From DASUPK01 sp963797265 (GTDB lineage: Bacteria; Actinomycetota; Thermoleophilia; Solirubrobacterales; 70-9), in contig CAWCOY010000003.1 of NCBI GenBank assembly GCA_963797265.1, positions 124,001-188,000 on the forward strand: a DNA stretch of 64,000 bases. Direction: 5' to 3'. This document shows positions 41,615 to 49,732 of this stretch, piece after piece. A program made the position numbers and the translations under genes. The notes beneath the pieces are model-generated. The model saw nothing but the letters and a program-made list of their open reading frames with translations, was not told the DNA's origin and ran no database searches. The first letter of the stretch is position 1. Each line of letters opens with the position of its first letter.

Positions 41615-44476
41615 ACTTCCGCTTGCGCCTCTTCGCCTCCGCCTCGGCCCGCTGCTTCGCCGTGGCGGTGTGCTTTGGCTTGATCTTGGGCTTGGACGAC
41701 TTCGGCTTCGCGGCGCTGGCGCTGCCTGACGAGCGACGCCTCTTCGGAGCGGGTTTGGCTTCGGCTTCGCCGGCTTCTTGGGCTTGGAGGCGGGCTTCGC
41801 CCTGCCCTTCGGCGGCGACTTCGCCGGGGCATCCGATCCCGAGGAGCGCCGGCGTGGCGCCTTCGTCACCTTCGGCTCGCCGTTGCCGCCGGCCTCCGCG
41901 GCGGCAGCCTCCTCGGCGACGCTATCCGCGGTCGGTGTCTCGTCCTCGAGCGAAGGTGTCTTCGCGGCGGTGCCGTTTCCGTTGCCGTTCTCGGACTCGA
42001 CGACGAGCGCCACCGCGCTCACCCGGTCGCCCTTCTTCAAGTTCATCACCCGAACGCCCTGGGTCGCCCGGCCCATCCGCGAGATGCCCTCGACGGCGTT
42101 CCGCTGCACCATCCCGTTCTGAGAGATGAAGATCAGCTCCTGGCCCTCGCGGACGACGCGGCCGCCGGCGAGGCCGCCCTTCTTCGCGGTCAGCCTCACG
42201 GTCAGCATTCCCTTCGCCCCCCGGCCCTTGACGGGGTACTCGGAGAGCTGCGTCCGCTTGCCGTAGCCGTTCTCCGTGACGACCAGGAGATCGCCCTTCG
42301 TGTCTGCGTGATCGATAACGTCGAGGGAGAGGACACGGTTCCCCTTGTCCGAGACGTTCATCCCCTTGACGCCCGCGGTGGCCCGGCCCATCGGGCGCGC
42401 CTGCTTCTCGCTGAAGCGGGCCGCTTGCCCCGACTTGGACACCATGATGATGTCGTCCTTGCCCGAGGTCATCCGCACGCGGACCAGCTCGTCACCCTTC
42501 TTGATGTTGATCGCGATGATCCCGTCGGCGCGGATCGGCGTGTCGTAGTCCTTGAACGGGGTCTTCTTGACCATCCCCTGGGCCGTACCGAAGACGAGGA
42601 ACTTGCCCTCCGAGAAGTCGCGGGTCGGGATCACTCCCATGACACTCTCCTTCTCCTTCAGCGGCAGGACGTTGACCAGGGCGCGGCCGCGCGAGGCGCG
42701 GCTCCCCTCGGGCAGCTCGTAGACCTTGAGCCGGTAGACCTTCCCCTGGTTGGTGAAGAAGAGCAGGTAGTCATGCGTCGAGCAGACGTTCAGGTGCTCG
42801 ATGTAGTCGCCCTCCTTCATGTTCATGCCCTGGACGCCGCGTCCGCCGCGGCGCTGCTGGCGGTAGGTGGCGAGCGGGGTCCGCTTGGCGTAGCCCGAGG
42901 CGGTGATCGAGACCACCATCTGCTGATCGGCGATCACGTCCTCGATGTCGAGTTCGCCCTCGGCGGCAGTGATTTCCGTGCGACGGTCGTCTCCGTACCG
43001 CTCGGCGATCTCTGTGAGTTCGCTCTTGACCAGGCCGAGCACCTTGGTCTCGTCGGCGAGGATCGCCCGCAGCTCCTTGATGCGCTTGCTGAGCTCGGCG
43101 TGCTCCTCGCGGATCTTGTCGGCCTCCAGTGCGGTGAGGCGCTGCAGGCGCATGTCCAGGATCGCCTGGGCCTGGGGGCGGGTGAGGGTGAACTTGTCGA
43201 TCAGGCCGTCGCGGGCGGTGTCCGGGTCCTTGGACCCGCGGATCAGCTTGATCACCGCGTCGAGGTTGTCGAGCGCGATCAGCAATCCCTCGAGGATGTG
43301 AGCCCGAGCCTCGGCACGAGCCAGCTCGTGCTGCGTGCGGCGTGTGATGACGTCGCGCTGATGGACGACGTAGTGGCGAATCGTCTCGAGGAGGCTGAGC
43401 GTCCGGGGGACACCGTCGACCAGCGCCACCATGTTGATGCCGAAGCTCTGCTGCATCTGGGTGCGCTTGTAGAGCTGGTTGAGCACGACCTTCGCGGGGT
43501 CGCCGCCGCGCTTCAGCTCGATCACGATCCGCATCCCGGAGCGATCGGACTCGTCGCGCAGATCAGAGATCCCGGTGATCTTCTTGTCGCGGACCAGGTC
43601 GGCGATCTTGGTGATCAGGCCGCCCTCGCCGCCCTTCTTGACCATGAAGGGAAGCTCGGTGACGATGATCGCCTCCTTGCCTCCCCTGATCGGCTCGACG
43701 TGGGCCTTCGCGCGCACCCTGACCGACCCGCGGCCGGATGCGTACGCGTCGCGGATGCCCTCGGTGCCCATGATGGTCCCGCCACCGGGGAAGTCCGGCC
43801 CCTTGACGTGCTTCATCAGCCCCTTGAGGTCGACCTCGGGGTCGTCGATGAACGCGTTGACCGCGCCGGTCACCTCGCGGAGGTTGTGGGGCGGAATGTT
43901 GGTAGCCATCCCCACGGCGATTCCTGAGGCGCCGTTGACGAGCAGGTTGGGGAAGCGGGACGGCAGCAGCAGCGGCTCGCGGGTGCGCTCGTCGTAGTTC
44001 GGCCCGAAGTCGACCGTATCCGCGTCGATGTCGCGCAGCATCTGCGTGGCCAGTGGGCCGAGCCGCGCCTCGGTGTATCTCATGGCGGCCGCCGGGTCGT
44101 CGTCGATCGAGCCGAAGTTCCCCTGACCGTCGATCAGCGGGTAGCGCAGGGAGAATTCCTGCGCCATGCGCACCAGCGTGTCGTAGATCGCCGAGTCGCC
44201 GTGCGGGTGGTACTTACCCATCACCTCGCCGACGATGAAGGCGCACTTGCGGTACGGCCGGTTGGGCTGCAAGCCAAGGTCGTGCATTGCGTAGAGGACC
44301 CGCCGGTGGACGGGCTTCAGCCCGTCCCGCACGTCCGGCAGCGCCCGGCCGACGATCACGCTCATCGCGTAGTCGAGATAGGACGAGCGCATCTCCTTCT
44401 CGAGCTCGCGCGGCTCGACGTTGCCGGTCAGGGCGTTCAGGGTGCCGCCGTCATCGAGGGGCGCGGGGCTAGACAT
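41582..44476 (-). CDS. gyrA: DNA gyrase subunit A
   Basis: GyrA cuts and rejoins DNA during supercoiling. The read frame gives 964 residues. It begins SSPAPLDDGG and reaches the breakage domain with KYHPHGDSAIYDT (quinolone region, Ser at 95), the catalytic Tyr 134 in AAMRYTEARL, and the tower and coiled-coil regions; next come the C-terminal beta-propeller with the GyrA box QRRGGRG near 565 and six Gly-rich blades. The last ~130 residues are a variable acidic then Lys/Ala/Pro-rich tail. The present frame ends with Arg/Ser-rich codons, whereas the other frame gives a better lysine-rich ending; a lost base at about 41757 would explain this. It overlaps gyrB by 8 bases. Confidence 0.97.
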   Translation of the reverse strand: MSSPAPLDDGGTLNALTGNVEPRELEKEMRSSYLDYAMSVIVGRALPDVRDGLKPVHRRVLYAMHDLGLQPNRPYRKCAFIVGEVMGKYHPHGDSAIYDTLVRMAQEFSLRYPLIDGQGNFGSIDDDPAAAMRYTEARLGPLATQMLRDIDADTVDFGPNYDERTREPLLLPSRFPNLLVNGASGIAVGMATNIPPHNLREVTGAVNAFIDDPEVDLKGLMKHVKGPDFPGGGTIMGTEGIRDAYASGRGSVRVRAKAHVEPIRGGKEAIIVTELPFMVKKGGEGGLITKIADLVRDKKITGISDLRDESDRSGMRIVIELKRGGDPAKVVLNQLYKRTQMQQSFGINMVALVDGVPRTLSLLETIRHYVVHQRDVITRRTQHELARAEARAHILEGLLIALDNLDAVIKLIRGSKDPDTARDGLIDKFTLTRPQAQAILDMRLQRLTALEADKIREEHAELSKRIKELRAILADETKVLGLVKSELTEIAERYGDDRRTEITAAEGELDIEDVIADQQMVVSITASGYAKRTPLATYRQQRRGGRGVQGMNMKEGDYIEHLNVCSTHDYLLFFTNQGKVYRLKVYELPEGSRASRGRALVNVLPLKEKESVMGVIPTRDFSEGKFLVFGTAQGMVKKTPFKDYDTPIRADGIIAINIKKGDELVRVRMTSGKDDIIMVSKSGQAARFSEKQARPMGRATAGVKGMNVSDKGNRVLSLDVIDHADTKGDLLVVTENGYGKRTQLSEYPVKGRGAKGMLTVRLTAKKGGLAGGRVVREGQELIFISQNGMVQRNAVEGISRMGRATQGVRVMNLKKGDRVSAVALVVESENGNGNGTAAKTPSLEDETPTADSVAEEAAAAEAGGNGEPKVTKAPRRRSSGSDAPAKSPPKGRAKPASKPKKPAKPKPNPLRRGVARQAAPAPRSRSRPSPRSSQSTPPRRSSGPRRRRRGASGSSWRKGRAMRD

Positions 44477-46967
44477 CGAGGAACCTCACGTCCCGCGCGT
44501 GCCGCTCGATGAAGTCCTTCCGCGGCTGGACTTGATCCCCCATCAGGTCGGAGAACGTCTGCTCGGTGTTGAGGGCCGCCGCATCGTCGATCGCCACCTG
44601 CTGGAGCGTGCGGCTTCCCGGATCCATCGTCGTCTCGCGGAGCTGCTCGGGGTTCATCTCGCCGAGGCCCTTGAAGCGCTGCAGCTGGACACCCTCGCGA
44701 GCGAGCTCGAGCACGCTCCGGCGGAGCCCGGCAAAGGAATCGGCCTCGCCCTCCTTCTCGCCCAGAGAAACGACAAAGGGCGGCTCGCCGACCAGTTCCC
44801 GCAGCTTGGCGTGGGCGTCGATCAGCTGCGCGTAGGCGTTGTCCTCGAAGAGCTCCCTGCGCATCCGGTGCTCACGGGCGAGCCCGGTGCGCCGGTGCGT
44901 GCCCTTCACCACCAGGGCGTTGCGGTCCTGCTTGACCAGCTCCGTGATGTAGGGGCGGTCCTTCGGGTCCTTGGCCTTGAAGATCTTCGCCGCGGCGGCC
45001 ATCGTCTTCGCCTGCGATTCGAGCAGGTGGGACTCGGAGATGAAGTCGATCACCTCCTGGCCGAACTCGGCCCGCAAGGTGGAGAGCCAGCCCTCGAATG
45101 CCTTGTAGTGTCGAGTCAGGTCCTGCCAGCGGCGCTTGCTCAGCTTGCGCTGCTTGCCGTCGGCGTCCATCACGCTGAACTTCTCGAGCTTGTCGCCGAG
45201 CAGCAGCTCCTCGAGCTCGGACTCGCGCTCGATCCAGATCTCGTTCTGGCCATGCTTGAGCTTGTAGAGCGGCGGCTTGGCGATGTAGACGTAGCCCGCC
45301 TCGATCAGCTCCGGCATCTGCCGGTAGAGGAAGGTGAGCACCAGGGTCCGGATGTGCGCGCCGTCGACGTCGGCGTCGGTCATCAGGACGACTTTGTGGT
45401 AACGCGCCTCCCCGAGCGCGAACTCGTCGTGGACGCCGGTCCCGATCGCCGTGATCAGCGCCTGGATCTCGTTGTTGGCGAGAACCTTGTCGATCCTGCT
45501 CTTCTCGACGTTGATGATCTTCCCGCGCAGGGGCAGCACGGCCTGGGTATTTCGGTCGCGACCCTGCTTGGCGGAGCCGCCGGCCGAGTCACCCTCGACG
45601 ATGAACAGCTCGGCCAGCGCCGGGTCCTTGATGGAGCAGTCGGCGAGCTTTCCGGGCAGCGTGGAGTTCTCGAGCGCGGACTTGCGCCGGGTCAGGTCTC
45701 GCGCCTTCCGCGCGGCGTCGCGGGCCCGGGCCGCGTCGACCGCCTTGATCAGGATCCGGCGGGCATCCGCTGGGTTCTCCTCGAGGAACTCGCCGAGAGA
45801 TCGGTTCACGACCTCCTTGACCAGGCCCTCGATCGGCGGATTGCCGAGCTTGGTCTTCGTCTGCCCCTCGAACTGCGGGTCGGCCAGCTTGACCGACACG
45901 ACCGCGGTCAGCCCCTCGCGGACGTCCTCGCCGGAGAGGTTCTCGTCGTTGTCCTTGAGCAGGCCGCGATTCCTCGCGACCGCGTTCAGGGTACGCGTCA
46001 GGGCGGAGCGGAACCCGGACAGGTGGGTGCCGCCCTCGTGGGTGTTGATGTTGTTCGCAAAGCTGAAGATGGACTCCTGGTAGGAGGCGTTCCACTGCAA
46101 CGCGACCTCGACCTGGCCCTCCTTGGTCTCTCCCTCGAAAAAGGCGATCTTGCGATGCAGCGGATCCTTGGACTCGTTCAGGTGCTTGACGAAGTCCGCG
46201 ATGCCGCCCTTGTACTGGAACTCGACCTTCTCCCCCGCACCGCGTTCGTCGATCAACTCGACCTTCAGGCCACGCGTCAGGAAAGCCGTCTCGCGAAGAC
46301 GCTCGGCGAGGGTCTCGAAATCAAACTCGATCTCGTCACCGAAGACCTCCATGTCCGGGGCAAAGGTGATCGTCGTCCCGGTGCTCTTCACGGCCCGGCC
46401 CTTCTTGAACTTGGTGAGGGGCTTGCCGCGCTCATAAGTCTGCTGCCAGACGCTGCCCTCGCGCCAGATCTCCAGCTCGAGCTTCTCGGACAGCGCGTTG
46501 ACCACGGAAACGCCGACGCCGTGGAGTCCACCTGAGACCTTGTATCCGCCGCCGTCGCCGAACTTGCCGCCGGCGTGCAGCGTGGTCAGCACGACCTCCG
46601 CGGCGGGCTTGCGCTCCTTCTTCATCCTGTCCACGGGGATCCCGCGCCCGTCGTCCGCCACGGTGACGCTGTTGTCCGGGTGCAGCGTGACCGTGACCTT
46701 CTTGGCGTGGCCCGCGATCGCCTCGTCCACGGAGTTGTCCACGACCTCGTAGACGAGGTGGTGCAGGCCGCGGGGCCCGGTGGAACCGATGTACATTCCG
46801 GGCCGCTTCCGGACGGCCTCGAGGCCCTCCAGGACGGTGATGTCCTTCGCCCCGTACGACCCGCCTCCCTTGCCCTTGGCGCCATCCGACCCGCCACTCC
46901 GGGTCCCGGCCTTGCCGGTCGTGTTCTTCTTCTTGCTCGCTGCTCCGCGCTGGGAGGTATTCGCCAC
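44469..46967 (-). CDS. gyrB: DNA gyrase subunit B, long form with insertion
   Basis: This ATPase subunit of gyrase has 832 residues. It starts with a basic Lys/Gly/Ser-rich extension (about 1-42), followed by the GHKL ATPase domain (EGLEAVRKRPGMYIG, DNSVDEAIAG, DDGRGIPVD, GLHGVGVSVVNALS), the transducer region, and the TOPRIM domain (VEGDSAGGSAKQGRDR, PLRGKIINVEK, MTDADVDGAHIR). The C-terminal part carries an inserted block of about 170 residues between PPLYKLKHGQ and LQRFKGLGEMNPEQL. That block is a feature of Gram-negative enzymes such as E. coli GyrB (804 residues) and is absent from the ~675-residue mycobacterial protein. The start is GTG with a GGAAG Shine-Dalgarno sequence. Confidence 0.97.
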   Translation of the reverse strand: MANTSQRGAASKKKNTTGKAGTRSGGSDGAKGKGGGSYGAKDITVLEGLEAVRKRPGMYIGSTGPRGLHHLVYEVVDNSVDEAIAGHAKKVTVTLHPDNSVTVADDGRGIPVDRMKKERKPAAEVVLTTLHAGGKFGDGGGYKVSGGLHGVGVSVVNALSEKLELEIWREGSVWQQTYERGKPLTKFKKGRAVKSTGTTITFAPDMEVFGDEIEFDFETLAERLRETAFLTRGLKVELIDERGAGEKVEFQYKGGIADFVKHLNESKDPLHRKIAFFEGETKEGQVEVALQWNASYQESIFSFANNINTHEGGTHLSGFRSALTRTLNAVARNRGLLKDNDENLSGEDVREGLTAVVSVKLADPQFEGQTKTKLGNPPIEGLVKEVVNRSLGEFLEENPADARRILIKAVDAARARDAARKARDLTRRKSALENSTLPGKLADCSIKDPALAELFIVEGDSAGGSAKQGRDRNTQAVLPLRGKIINVEKSRIDKVLANNEIQALITAIGTGVHDEFALGEARYHKVVLMTDADVDGAHIRTLVLTFLYRQMPELIEAGYVYIAKPPLYKLKHGQNEIWIERESELEELLLGDKLEKFSVMDADGKQRKLSKRRWQDLTRHYKAFEGWLSTLRAEFGQEVIDFISESHLLESQAKTMAAAAKIFKAKDPKDRPYITELVKQDRNALVVKGTHRRTGLAREHRMRRELFEDNAYAQLIDAHAKLRELVGEPPFVVSLGEKEGEADSFAGLRRSVLELAREGVQLQRFKGLGEMNPEQLRETTMDPGSRTLQQVAIDDAAALNTEQTFSDLMGDQVQPRKDFIERHARDVRFLDV

Positions 46968-47145
46968 TCAGCTTCCTTTCAATCCAATCAGGGGATGCCT
47001 ACGACCTTCGTGACCCGGCTCGGAAAGTCCTTGCGGACAGAGGGTCGAGGCGTCACTCAAGTACACATAAGTCTACCAGCCGAGAGTCCCGGAAAGTGCG
47101 CCAAACACTCACAAAAGCCCTGCAAATGGCGAATGAAATTAACGA
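46968..47145 (-). promoter_or_regulatory. gyrB leader and candidate promoter
   Basis: These 178 bases between gyrB and the dciA-like gene are visibly more AT-rich than the surroundings, especially at 47090-47145. On the minus strand a TAGACT hexamer lies at 47075-47070, about 103 bases before the GTG start, and a GGAAG Shine-Dalgarno sequence lies at 46972-46980. A 100-base 5' leader is long for this genome, where many genes look leaderless; this may relate to supercoiling control of gyrase genes, which is known in other bacteria. The promoter assignment rests on hexamer resemblance only. Confidence 0.4.
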
Positions 47146-47454
47146 TTAGGACGGATCGCCCGAGGTGATAAAGCGAAGGCCGTCGAGAGAGCTCTCAGCG
47201 GGCAATTTCGACCTTATCTTCTCCAGGATCTGCGCTCCGAGCAGGTCCAGTTCCTGCGCCCAGGCGGCCGAGTTGCAGGCCACGGTGACCACGCCCGACC
47301 GCTCCGCCACCGGGGTCGTCTCGCGCGCGATCGCCTCGCCCACCGCATCCGCCCAGACACTCTGGACCGTCGCCAGGAGGGTGGCGGGCTCGGCCCGTTC
47401 GAGCGCCTCACCGATCGCGCTGGCGAGCGGGCGAGGTGCGCGCCGGCGCCTCAC
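47146..47454 (-). CDS. dciA: DciA-like protein (DUF721)
   Basis: This 102-residue protein has the DUF721 pattern: LASAIGEALERAEPATLLATVQSVWADAVGEAIARET, followed by a beta region (GVVTVACNSAAWAQELDLLGAQILEKI) and the tail LDGLRFIT. In species lacking the helicase loader DnaC, DciA helps load DnaB; the family is often next to recF, gyrB or secA. Its GTG start overlaps the recF stop by 4 bases, so it is translated in the recF unit. It has no recognisable extra domain. Confidence 0.85.
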   Translation of the reverse strand: MRRRRAPRPLASAIGEALERAEPATLLATVQSVWADAVGEAIARETTPVAERSGVVTVACNSAAWAQELDLLGAQILEKIRSKLPAESSLDGLRFITSGDPS

Positions 47455-48530
47455 GCCGCCTTCAGCGCGGGGGCGGCGTGGACCGCTCCACCATCGACCT
47501 CGATCTGGGCGGCATCGGCGGCCGGCACGTGCGCTGCCTCGGTCGCGCTGATCACCGCCTGGCCGCCGCCCCCGAGCAGGGACACGAGGAGCTCGCGGTG
47601 GCTCGGATCGAGCTCGCTCATCACGTCGTCGAGCAACATCAGCGGGGCGGATCGGCCCGCCTCGATCAGGGCGCCGCGCTCCGCGAAGAGCAGGGCAAGG
47701 AGGGCGAGGCGCTGCTGGCCCTGGGAACCGAATCGCCGCAGGGGCTTACCGCCCAGGCGCAGCTCGACCTCGTCGAGCTGCGGCCCGTAGGAGGTGTAGG
47801 CCCGGCCGAGGTCCTCGGCGCGACGGCGAGCGAGCTCCTCGGCCAGCTCCTCCCTCCCCCCGGATGCCCTCGGCCGGTAGGAGATCTCGGCGTCCGGCAA
47901 CCCGAGCGCGGCCGCGAGCTCGGCGAAGGTCGGGGCGAGGACCCCGACCGTCTCGGCGCGGGCGGCAATCAGGGGCTCGGCCTCGGCCGCCAGGCGCTCA
48001 TCCCAGGAGGGCAGGCTGCCGGCGTCGCCCAAGCCGGAGCGGATGCGCTGCACGAGGGCGTTGCGCTGGGCGAGCGTCCGGCCGAAGCGGCTGCGCAAAT
48101 CGGCCCGTGCCGGCCACACCGCGCCGCAGAGCCGGTCCAGATGCGCCCGGCGATGGGCCGGAGAACCCTTGACCAGCTGGAGTCGATCTGGGTGGAAGAC
48201 GCTCACCAGCGGGCGTTCGCCGGGAGTTCCCGCCAACGGCCTGCCCGCGAGCAGATGCCGGCGCTCGCCGGAGCGGTCTAGCGCAGCGAGCAGGCGCGAG
48301 CCCGTACCCAGGTCCAATTCGACGCGAGCGCCATCGCCGCCGAAGCGGATCATGTCGCGATCGTTTCCGGCTCGGAACGAGCGGCCTGTGAGCCCAAAGT
48401 AGAGGGCCTCGAGCAGATTGGTCTTGCCGGCACCGTTTGGGCCGCAGACCACGACGACGCCGTCGGCGATCCGCGTGCGGCCGTCGGCGAGGTTGCGGAA
48501 CCCGCGGCACTCGACTGCGCCGACGACCAC
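47451..48530 (-). CDS. recF: DNA replication and repair protein RecF
   Basis: RecF is an SMC-like ATPase that helps load RecA at gaps. The 359-residue protein has Walker A in VVCGPNGAGKTNLLEAL near residue 33, RSFRAGNDRDMIRFG (RecF signature), KGSPAHRRAHLDRL, the ABC signature-like region FGSQGQQRLALLALLFAERG, and Walker B PLMLLDDVMSELDPSHRELL. It starts with GTG 48530, six bases after the dnaN stop codon. The last residues (HAAPALKAA) overlap the dciA start. Confidence 0.97.
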   Translation of the reverse strand: MVVGAVECRGFRNLADGRTRIADGVVVVCGPNGAGKTNLLEALYFGLTGRSFRAGNDRDMIRFGGDGARVELDLGTGSRLLAALDRSGERRHLLAGRPLAGTPGERPLVSVFHPDRLQLVKGSPAHRRAHLDRLCGAVWPARADLRSRFGRTLAQRNALVQRIRSGLGDAGSLPSWDERLAAEAEPLIAARAETVGVLAPTFAELAAALGLPDAEISYRPRASGGREELAEELARRRAEDLGRAYTSYGPQLDEVELRLGGKPLRRFGSQGQQRLALLALLFAERGALIEAGRSAPLMLLDDVMSELDPSHRELLVSLLGGGGQAVISATEAAHVPAADAAQIEVDGGAVHAAPALKAA

Positions 48531-48536
48531 GACTGC

Positions 48537-49640
48537 CTACACGTTCAGACGAATCGGCATCACCAGGTAGCTGAAGTCGTCCGCCCCGGACGGCTCCAGC
48601 AGCCCCGGGCGCAACGGGGAGATCAGCTTGAGGACGACCTCATCAGCGTCGATGCTCTCCAGCCCGTCCCGGATGAACTCCGGGTTGAAGCCGATCTCGA
48701 GGAGCTCGCCGGAGTAGGGAGCGGGAAGGGCCTCGCGGGCGTCGCCGAGATCGGGAGTCTCGGCGGAGACGACGAGCTCACCCTCGGAAAAGGAGAGCCG
48801 CAGCGCTGCGTTTCGCTGGGCGAGCTGGGAGACGCGCCGGGTGACCTCGAGGAACTCGGCCCTCGGCAGTTTCACCTCGTGCTCGTAGGACTCCGGCAGG
48901 AGCTGCTGATGGTTGGGGAACTGGCCGTCGATCAGCCTGGAGCTGAGCGAGGTCTGCGCGACGCGGAAGATCGCCTGGTTGCGCGTGAGCCAGACCTGGA
49001 GAGAGTCCTCGCCGCCGGCCTCGATCAGACGGGCGAGCTCTCGCAGCGCCCGGGCGGGCACGTTCGCCTCGAGGCGCTCTCCGACCGACGCGTCGAGCTT
49101 GGTGGTCTTGACCGCGAGGCGATAGGAGTCGGTGGCCACCATCGTCATCTGATCGCCCTCCACCGTCACCAGGACGCCGGTGAGCACCGGGCGCGCCTCG
49201 TCTCGCGAGGCGGCGCGGGCCACCCGGTTGATGGTCTCGCGAAGCGGTGCGGCGGGAAGCTCCGCCGGCTCCCCCTCCGCGTCGGGGAAACGCGGAAAGT
49301 CGTCGGCGGGAAGCGTGCGCAGGTGGAATCGAGAGGACCCGGCGCTGAGCTCGATGTCCCGCTCGGCTTCCCGCAGCGCGAGGGTCACCGGGCCATCGGA
49401 TAGCGACCGCACGACCTCGACCAGGAGCCGGCCGGGTAGCACGACCGATCCGGCCCCCTCCACCTCTCCCTCCAGCCCGACCTCGAGGCCGAGTTCCATG
49501 TCGGTGGCGCGGAGGCGCGCCTCGTCCTCGGCGGTGATCAAGATCCCGGATAGAGCCTGGAGCGCGGCCCGGGCGGACACCGCTCGCGAGACGACGAGCA
49601 GTGCATCGAGAAGGGCCTGCCTTGTGGTGTTGATCTTCAT
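48537..49640 (-). CDS. dnaN: DNA polymerase III sliding clamp (beta subunit)
   Basis: DnaN forms the ring clamp that tethers polymerases. The 367-residue protein begins MKINTTRQALLDALLVVSRAV and has three clamp domains of about 120 residues each. Recognisable stretches are GILITAEDEARLRATDMELGLE, VVLPGRLLVEVVRSL, LTGVLVTVEGDQMTMVATDSYRLAV (ATDxxRLA) and the C-terminal DDFSYLVMPIRL (the M-P-x-R-L pocket). ATG 49640 is chosen because this beginning is conserved; the longer upstream frame crosses dnaA. A TAAGGA Shine-Dalgarno sequence lies 15-20 bases upstream, rather far. The gap to dnaA carries DnaA-box-like repeats. Confidence 0.97.
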   Translation of the reverse strand: MKINTTRQALLDALLVVSRAVSARAALQALSGILITAEDEARLRATDMELGLEVGLEGEVEGAGSVVLPGRLLVEVVRSLSDGPVTLALREAERDIELSAGSSRFHLRTLPADDFPRFPDAEGEPAELPAAPLRETINRVARAASRDEARPVLTGVLVTVEGDQMTMVATDSYRLAVKTTKLDASVGERLEANVPARALRELARLIEAGGEDSLQVWLTRNQAIFRVAQTSLSSRLIDGQFPNHQQLLPESYEHEVKLPRAEFLEVTRRVSQLAQRNAALRLSFSEGELVVSAETPDLGDAREALPAPYSGELLEIGFNPEFIRDGLESIDADEVVLKLISPLRPGLLEPSGADDFSYLVMPIRLNV

Positions 49641-49676
49641 CGCTGGTTGTTCGGAGTCCTTAGGAGTAGTAAGGGT

Positions 49677-49702
49677 TGTGGACGGGGTGGATATGTGGAC
49701 AG
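49677..49702. promoter_or_regulatory. Cluster of DnaA-box-like repeats between dnaA and dnaN
   Basis: On the minus strand the run reads CTGTCCACA (49702-49694), ATATCCACC (49694-49686) and CCGTCCACA (49685-49677). The consensus box in actinobacteria is TTGTCCACA, so the outer two match at 8 and 7 of 9 positions and the middle one matches less well. They are in the same direction with 17-base spacing of the outer two. The location in the only non-coding gap between dnaA and dnaN suggests an origin component or autoregulatory site. A TTGACA hexamer lies just upstream on the same strand. Confidence 0.6.
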
Positions 49703-49732
49703 CCTCCTCCTCGATTCTGTCAATCGGTTCGG

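Noticed and set aside
42308..43927. A 539-codon plus-strand open frame opposite gyrA
   Set aside because: It is the complement of well-supported gyrA coding sequence, with repetitive Val/Leu/Asp-rich translation typical of a shadow frame.
44421..46535. A 704-codon open frame on the plus strand opposite gyrB
   Set aside because: It is antisense to a clear gyrB, arises from high GC3 codon use, and has no recognisable motif or ribosome-binding site.
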